Positions 58,201 to 64,000 of a stretch of 64,000 bases of DNA are shown one piece after another; the stretch's first letter is position 1, and the number at the start of each line of letters is the position of its first letter. A model generated the notes under the pieces. That model saw only the letters and a list, made by a program, of their open reading frames with translations. It was not told the origin of the DNA and did not search any database. This DNA is from Smittia aterrima (Eukaryota; Arthropoda; Insecta; Diptera; Chironomidae), in assembly GCA_033063855.1 (NCBI GenBank), contig CP093829.1, positions 17,143,537 to 17,207,536 of the forward strand, in the 5' to 3' direction. A program made the position numbers and the translations under genes.

Positions 58201-61200
58201 CGGAATAATTGATTCGAAGCGAGCGACTCAGCTGGAAGTTTATTTTGATGAAATCATGATGCATAGTTTGACGTGAATGAATATCCATTTAATTAAAAAG
58301 CTAAACGACAAGCTTTCTCGTCTCCAGAGTTTTATCTTCGAACGATCTTAATTAAAATTCAGGAATTTCCATCAACGGATGGGAAAGAGGTTGACGAACT
58401 ATTATTTCGGAATGTATCTCCCGCTGGTCCAACAAGACCAACTGCAGTTTAAGACTGAAATGGATTCGTTGTTGTTTATCAACAGAAAGTTATCATCATC
58501 ATCGTGACTCTGAACCTATTTTTATCAAATTGATTTTGTGTTATTGAATTTCCACATCGAAAAAAAAGGGAAGCAACGAGAATCTTTTGTCCTTTTCATA
58601 ACAATGTCTCATCGTGGCACATAAATCACGAGCAAAGGAAAATAATCAATAACAAATTATTGAACGAGAATTTATCGCTTTGTAGGGCGAGATCCAGCGC
58701 CCGTTATCAACAGGAATAAGAGCTCTCGCGTCTAGTGCATTATTTCATCGACAATTTTTATCGCCACTTCATGTGGCGCCATAAAAATTATGCAATGGGG
58801 GAAACACATTTTTCTCAACTCAACGCACACACATTGTCGCCATTTATTTCAGAATTTATTGCACATTTGCCAAAAAAAGAAAAGTTCTACACGACAAAAG
58901 CAGAGAACACCCATCAACGTCACCAACACGAAGCAAGAAAAACATTTTTCAATTATGATGGACGCGGCGAAGAGTGAACGGATGTTGTTTGGCTTCTTGT
59001 TCGACCTAATTTCGGGAAACTCTTGCGATGTGAAAGAGACAACCAAACAAGTGCGTAAGACAAGTAAGGAAAGATTCAAATGGTCCAGTGGGAAATGGAA
59101 AACGAACCAATTACGTGAAAATTATCTGGTAATTTTTCATGATAAATTCTCTCTGTAGCCAAGAGATAAATTTAATAAACATTCGATGAGGGTGAATGTC
59201 CGAGAGCTGTTCTCCCCTTTTGCCAAAATTAAACTTGTTCGTTTAGCCCCAAATTCCCTTCTCGTACCATTATCAAAACTCACATTGTGATAATAAATTC
59301 TAAGCCCATGTTGATGCTCTCGAGTGCACCGGATTGGATGAAAAAAGCCTCAGAAATGCCTCTTGCACACTTCTGAACTTTCAATGTTTGTTATGATGCA
59401 CAAAAAGTGGTAAAAGTCCCTCATACTGCAATCGAGATTAAAGTGAACGCATATGTGCTTGCCTGGCTTGCCATCATACAATGAACAGCATTTCAATTAA
59501 AAATCCAGAGGAGAGGCAGTGCCTTCATAAATTGATTCAATTTTCATTTCTCCTACTCAGCAATTAAAGCTCGGACGATCGTTTGGAGACGTGGAAAAAC
59601 AATCAATTTAAAAATAGAAAAGTTTATAATTAAATAGAAAAGCTGCTGAGCTTGAAGGGGATTTTAGTTACAGAAATAATCACTGTTCTCGCACCAAGCG
59701 ACAATGAGACGGTAAGAGGGACAAGAAGTACAACCGTCCATCGACAAACAAAGCTCTTCTGACTTTGCTTCATCACAAGGAAAAGGGAAAAAGGTCGACG
59801 AATGGAAAGGAAATCTCATGATGATGATGAGGAAATTCTTTAACTAAAGCAGAAAATATTTTAAAAGTTGTTGACGTTCCACTTACCCATGTAAACTTTT
59901 AAACAATCGCACATCGTCGAAGAATTCATGTTTTGTGTAACTAATTCTTTCGTTTGGTTTTAGGCACTGACTATTTTAATAATTTATTATACAAGCGAAG
60001 GCAATCGGGTGAGCGAATTGGGAGAGAGCTCAGTGCTCTCGAGGCAACTTCTGGATGCCAAATATGTGAAAATTAAAAGAATTTACTCGCTTTTCACGCA
60101 AAAATAAAACTAAAGTTATTCAGAATCGAAGGAATTTTCTTTCTTGAAGGCACTTCTGCGTTGCGTTAAGTTTAAAATGGAAAAATCTGAAGTAAATGTT
60201 TAAAATTGTTTCACTTCTTCCTGAAGCAAAAGCAAGAAAATCTTTTAACAGATTGTTTAATTTCAGAGAGCTCGGCGGAGCAACTTCTTGCCACGACAAC
60301 AACAAACAACTAACTGAAGTGGCACTGCGACTGTTTAACTAGGCACTCGATTCTCGACACAAAACTTAACTGAATCACTGCTCCAACTCTTTCTCTCACA
60401 ACCCGAGCAAATGTAACAAAAGGAAAATTTCACTTTTCCTCTCCTTCTTTAAAGCGCAACTAATTTTCTGGAGATGATGTTGTCACCACGACGGTTAGGC
60501 CTAGAATGATGGCAACAAGGGACTATCGGCAAAGGGCTCACATTTCACGGGGTGGATGGACGAGCAGAAACGCTTTGAATTTACCGACAAAACGACGCAA
60601 AGCTTAGGATTTCTATGAAGATTTGTCGAATTTTCCCCCTCAAACTTTCACTGCGCATGCTCGCGATTATCGTAAAGAATGGAAGGGACAGAAAATATTA
60701 TTTCGTTTTCACCCTCAACCACGAGCTCGAGATGAAACGAGACGAAAGATGTGAAAGGGGAAGAAGTGAAAAAGCCGGTTCACGAAACGAGAAAAAATGT
60801 TAATGACCCAACTCATGCAACTTTTCTAAAAAAATCTCAAATTTTCTGCATTCACAAATCGAAAACGTTTCTCCGATTTGGGGAAATTCAATTTGGCTGA
60901 ATCTTTTTTTCCATTTTCGATCTATTCCGGAAGAAAAGTCAAAGTTGAAATCTTTTCTGGCATGATTCCGCAAATTAGATGCTAATTTATGGTTTTCCCT
61001 AATCCTTTCAAACACAAAAGACAATAGGATTATGTTGAAGGAGGATGAGTTGATGATTTTATTGTGAGTTCGAGTGGCCGCAGGAAACTGGGAATCAGTG
61101 AAATGTCGAAAGCACGAAAGACATCGACGACATATTGGCGCCTAAGCAGAAGAGATGACAACAACTGAAGCAATGGAAACTGTGTACGTTTTTCTCCAAA

Positions 61201-64000
61201 GCGACGCGCCTCGGCTGGACACGCAAATGAAAATTGATCGCCTTACATTTATCGCCATGACAAAAAATCATTCGCCCTGTTAGTGAGAGAGTCCACTGGA
61301 GCTCCGTAATCAACATAGAAATCTCATTTAATCCAGACTAACTGTTTTTCAAAACTTCCACGGACTATCCCGCAACGTAAACATTTCCCCATCGCTTAAA
61401 GCGGCTAACGGTAGGAAAATAATAATTTTTCGCTGATTAACTCACCTCAATGCTGCTCGACTTTCCTCGTTGATTCTCTGATTTCGACTTCGTATGAGTT
61501 TTATCCTTCTCGTTAAAGTTATTAAACGATTTTTAGTTTCGGGACGAAGGAAAAAGCTTTTGAAGCGAGAGATGTTGTTGTCGTTGGCTCGTCGTTCGTT
61601 TATTTTTTACTCCTTTCGCAAATTGTTTTTCACATGAGAGATCTGCAATGAGAGAGGGAAAGAGATTGTCATCAGACGCTGCACACAACATGGTGACGTA
61701 ATTTCACAAAACAACAAAGTTCACATCCATTATCAAGAACATTATGCACAACATTTCCGCAACGACTTTTTCCTCGTCTTCCTTCCCAGCCATGGAAACT
61801 AGAGCATTGCATCAGCGAGTGTTTATGTGCTTAGTTCACTTTTTGCAGCTCCACACACAGAAACACATGCACCGCGAATTGAAGGAAGCGGGCTGGAGTT
61901 GGAAACGCAGTCAGAGAAACGAGCGGATTTATGGTTTTTATCTTTCTATGATTTCTTTTTTGTTCTATTTATGTTTCACGAGCGAAGTCAGTTCATGATC
62001 GTTCTCGTTTATTTGTCTTAACCTTTTTTAATCGCTTTATTTCCATCGCTGTGATGAAGTCACGACGAATGAGGTTCAGTGATCTCATCTAGCATTTTCC
62101 GCGTGTTTATCGACACATCTGTCGACAGATGGAAAGCCTTTGACTCTCCATCTCCAGCTGAATCACCCACGCGGCCTCTGATTCGTTGACTGCATTCCAA
62201 AGTCATCAACATCTACATTTAAAGCTTCCCGATCTCAATGGCTAATTTATCATGAAATTCCAAATCACTTATCGCGATCCATTATAATTAACATCGTCTC
62301 GCGCCACCAGCTTAATCGAGAAATGCATTTCTGCTGTTCAACATTGCGAGCCCAAGCGGATTATAATGAATGAAAACAAGATATTACAACGCGCGGCAGG
62401 CGCTTCTGGCCATAACGAGCTCGATCAGTGTGAGTATTACGCGAAATGTAAAAACAACAACGCATTCCATAAAAATCCACTTGAAGGTCGTTGGAGTTGG
62501 TGTTTTTTAAGAAAATGCCGAGAGAGAGAAAACAAAAATATGGAACAGCTTTGCTCATTGATTGATTCTTTGTTGACGCGTGGGTGCATTGCTCGCAAAC
62601 GAATGTGGACCGATGAATGGAAAACACATGCTTCGGTACGATTAAAACCCGATTGGATATGCACACAGAGACAGAAAGGCGGACAAGTCTCGCTAATTAA
62701 GAACATGATTGTATTAAAATCTAATCTCGTTTCGCCATCGTCAGCGTGTGACATCACGATTATGCACTTCTCCTCGATACATCTGTTGTCTGGTAAGTGA
62801 GCTTTATGAAAGAAGACTTACTTAGAGCTTTGAATGAAAAGCTATTTTTTATCGAATCGTCCCATCCTCCTACTCATAATTCTGCATGAATTGCTTCAGA
62901 AATAATTCGCAGACGATCAAATGAAAACAAATTTCTCAAGAATCCGTGAAATTCCATTACGAGTAACGAAAATCTCGCGAAATTGATCCAATTGATGGAG
63001 AAATTGCAAATGTTTCTCATCGGAAATGGCATTAAGCTGTCTATTCTGCCGTTTCATTCCGCCCAACCACTGGAGCAGCGCGCACGACGAAGAAGAAATA
63101 TATGTTCACAAACAACATCAAACCCCGAGCTTCGCTCAACATGAAACTGGAAATGTCTTTTTCTTTCTTTTTATCGCCCATTTCTCAAGAGGAGGGAAGG
63201 GGTGGCTGTATGGGAAGCTGCTTCATGGCGCCCGACAGTCGGGCAGCGTTTATTCTTTCTTTTTTTCGTTAGGCTCACTGTTCTGAACCGAAGTTACGCA
63301 AGCAATTCGGATGATAGCTCGCTTCAAGGTTCCTTTTTTTGTTCATTGAATTTGATGATTTGCAAATGATGCTTGAGCTTAAACTTGAAATAATTATCGG
63401 ACATGTTTTATCAATCGCTTGGGACAAGGTAAACAAGAGCAGAACAAACATCTTCCGAAATTCTGCTCAAAATCCTTTAATTGAAAGCCTCCATCATTCT
63501 CCCATTAACGAGTTCATTCATCTAATGGATCTTTTGTTTAACACCAACGAGAAGCGCTGGGAGATTAAATTTCCTCTCATCGCAGAATGTGCAGCGCTCT
63601 TCTCACTTGGTGATAATAATGAGAAAACGATGATGTTCATTTTCCCCTAGAAACATCAAACTCTATTGATTTTCTCACTTTCGGCTTACACGAGAAATCG
63701 AGCTGGAATCTTTTGAAATACTGCTCCATTATCAGATCAACTCTGACGTCTCTTTTGTTGAGCACGAGTGACTGCTGTCATTTGAGCTGAGATTTAGCTT
63801 CAGTCTCTTCTTTCTCACGCATACAAACAATATTGTCATCGCATTATCATCTCCCACTTGCGATTAATTGAAAGACTAATTAAATAAGAATTCATAAATT
63901 AGCTCAATGTTAACGAGGGAGACAATTTGCTTTGGTCCATTGGACTGCTTAGGAACGGAACGCTCAGCACTAAAAAAATATAATCATCGAGATTTTTCTC

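Larger units (their letters stand above)
51213..64000. other. long non-coding stretch, probable talin 5' intron/upstream DNA
   Basis: No protein gene supported. Possible minus-strand donors for non-coding talin exons are ATGG/GTAAGT with the GT at 59886-59885 and GAG/GTGAGT with the GT at 61445-61444; neither can be confirmed. The longest frame (62366-62800, 144 codons, plus) overlaps two antisense frames over 100 codons and resembles no known protein. No tRNA, rRNA or microsatellite of note was seen. Confidence 0.5.

Noticed and set aside
59885..59929. Short ATG-led exon-like stretch with a strong donor on the minus strand
   Set aside because: Joined to the talin acceptor it would read out of frame with talin, so it is at most an upstream ORF; not called as coding.
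62366..62800. 144-codon plus-strand frame
   Set aside because: Two antisense frames over 100 codons overlap it, the translation resembles no family, there is no splice partner, and a frame of this length is expected about once by chance in this window.
1..64000. tRNA, rRNA, CRISPR or bacterial-type features
   Set aside because: No T-arm-like motif in a foldable context, no spaced repeat array and no operon-like gene packing was seen; the window is eukaryotic.

Overview
The window looks like nuclear DNA from a nematoceran fly, most likely a compact midge-type genome. Coding exons are split by very short GT-AG introns (48-86 bp is common). Start sites carry arthropod TCAGTT initiators, and the proteins are insect types: an insect gustatory receptor, a ZAD protein, a talin of insect length and PLA1-type lipase. 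I see no bacterial, viral or organellar genes. Species cannot be fixed from the sequence alone. Splice joins were worked out by hand from reading frame and GT/AG signals.

Left part (1-18.5 kb, gene-poor). Three plus-strand genes for secreted proteins stand in AT-rich non-coding DNA: a 626-residue acidic, cysteine-free protein (7174-9115), a 242-residue N-glycosylation-rich orphan (11351-12079), and a 194-residue protein that joins a signal peptide to an NTF2-like domain (14113-14756).

Middle part (18.5-39 kb, gene-dense). On the minus strand lie a PLA1-type lipase, an MFS monocarboxylate-transporter-like protein and a secreted matrix metalloproteinase. On the plus strand follow DNAJC21 (60S ribosome maturation co-chaperone), a 757-bp non-autonomous hAT-like element, and a ZAD protein fused to a truncated transposon-associated domain. 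Then come a minus-strand Spaetzle-like cystine-knot ligand and a fibrinogen-related lectin, a plus-strand tandem of a secreted LRR protein and a cytosolic LRR-BTB fusion, and a minus-strand gustatory receptor whose last exon is only 57 bp. Several products (FREP, LRR, Spaetzle-like, lipase, MMP) are extracellular and of types used in immunity or matrix remodelling, but nothing here shows that they act together.

Right part (39.7-51.2 kb) is one gene, talin (rhea), 11 coding exons and 2840 residues on the minus strand. It has a Thr-rich repeated C-terminal tail and a long intron that carries an unexplained same-strand 77-codon ORF. From 51.2 kb to the end I find no convincing protein gene; this stretch is probably the talin 5' region, because the first coding exon is preceded by a splice acceptor in the 5' UTR.

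The most unusual items are the secreted NTF2-like protein, the LRR-BTB fusion beside its secreted relative (with a TATA/initiator pair showing that the signal peptide is gone), and the ZAD/transposon-domain fusion. Initiator-plus-DPE promoters at exact spacing allow single-base start-site predictions for three genes.
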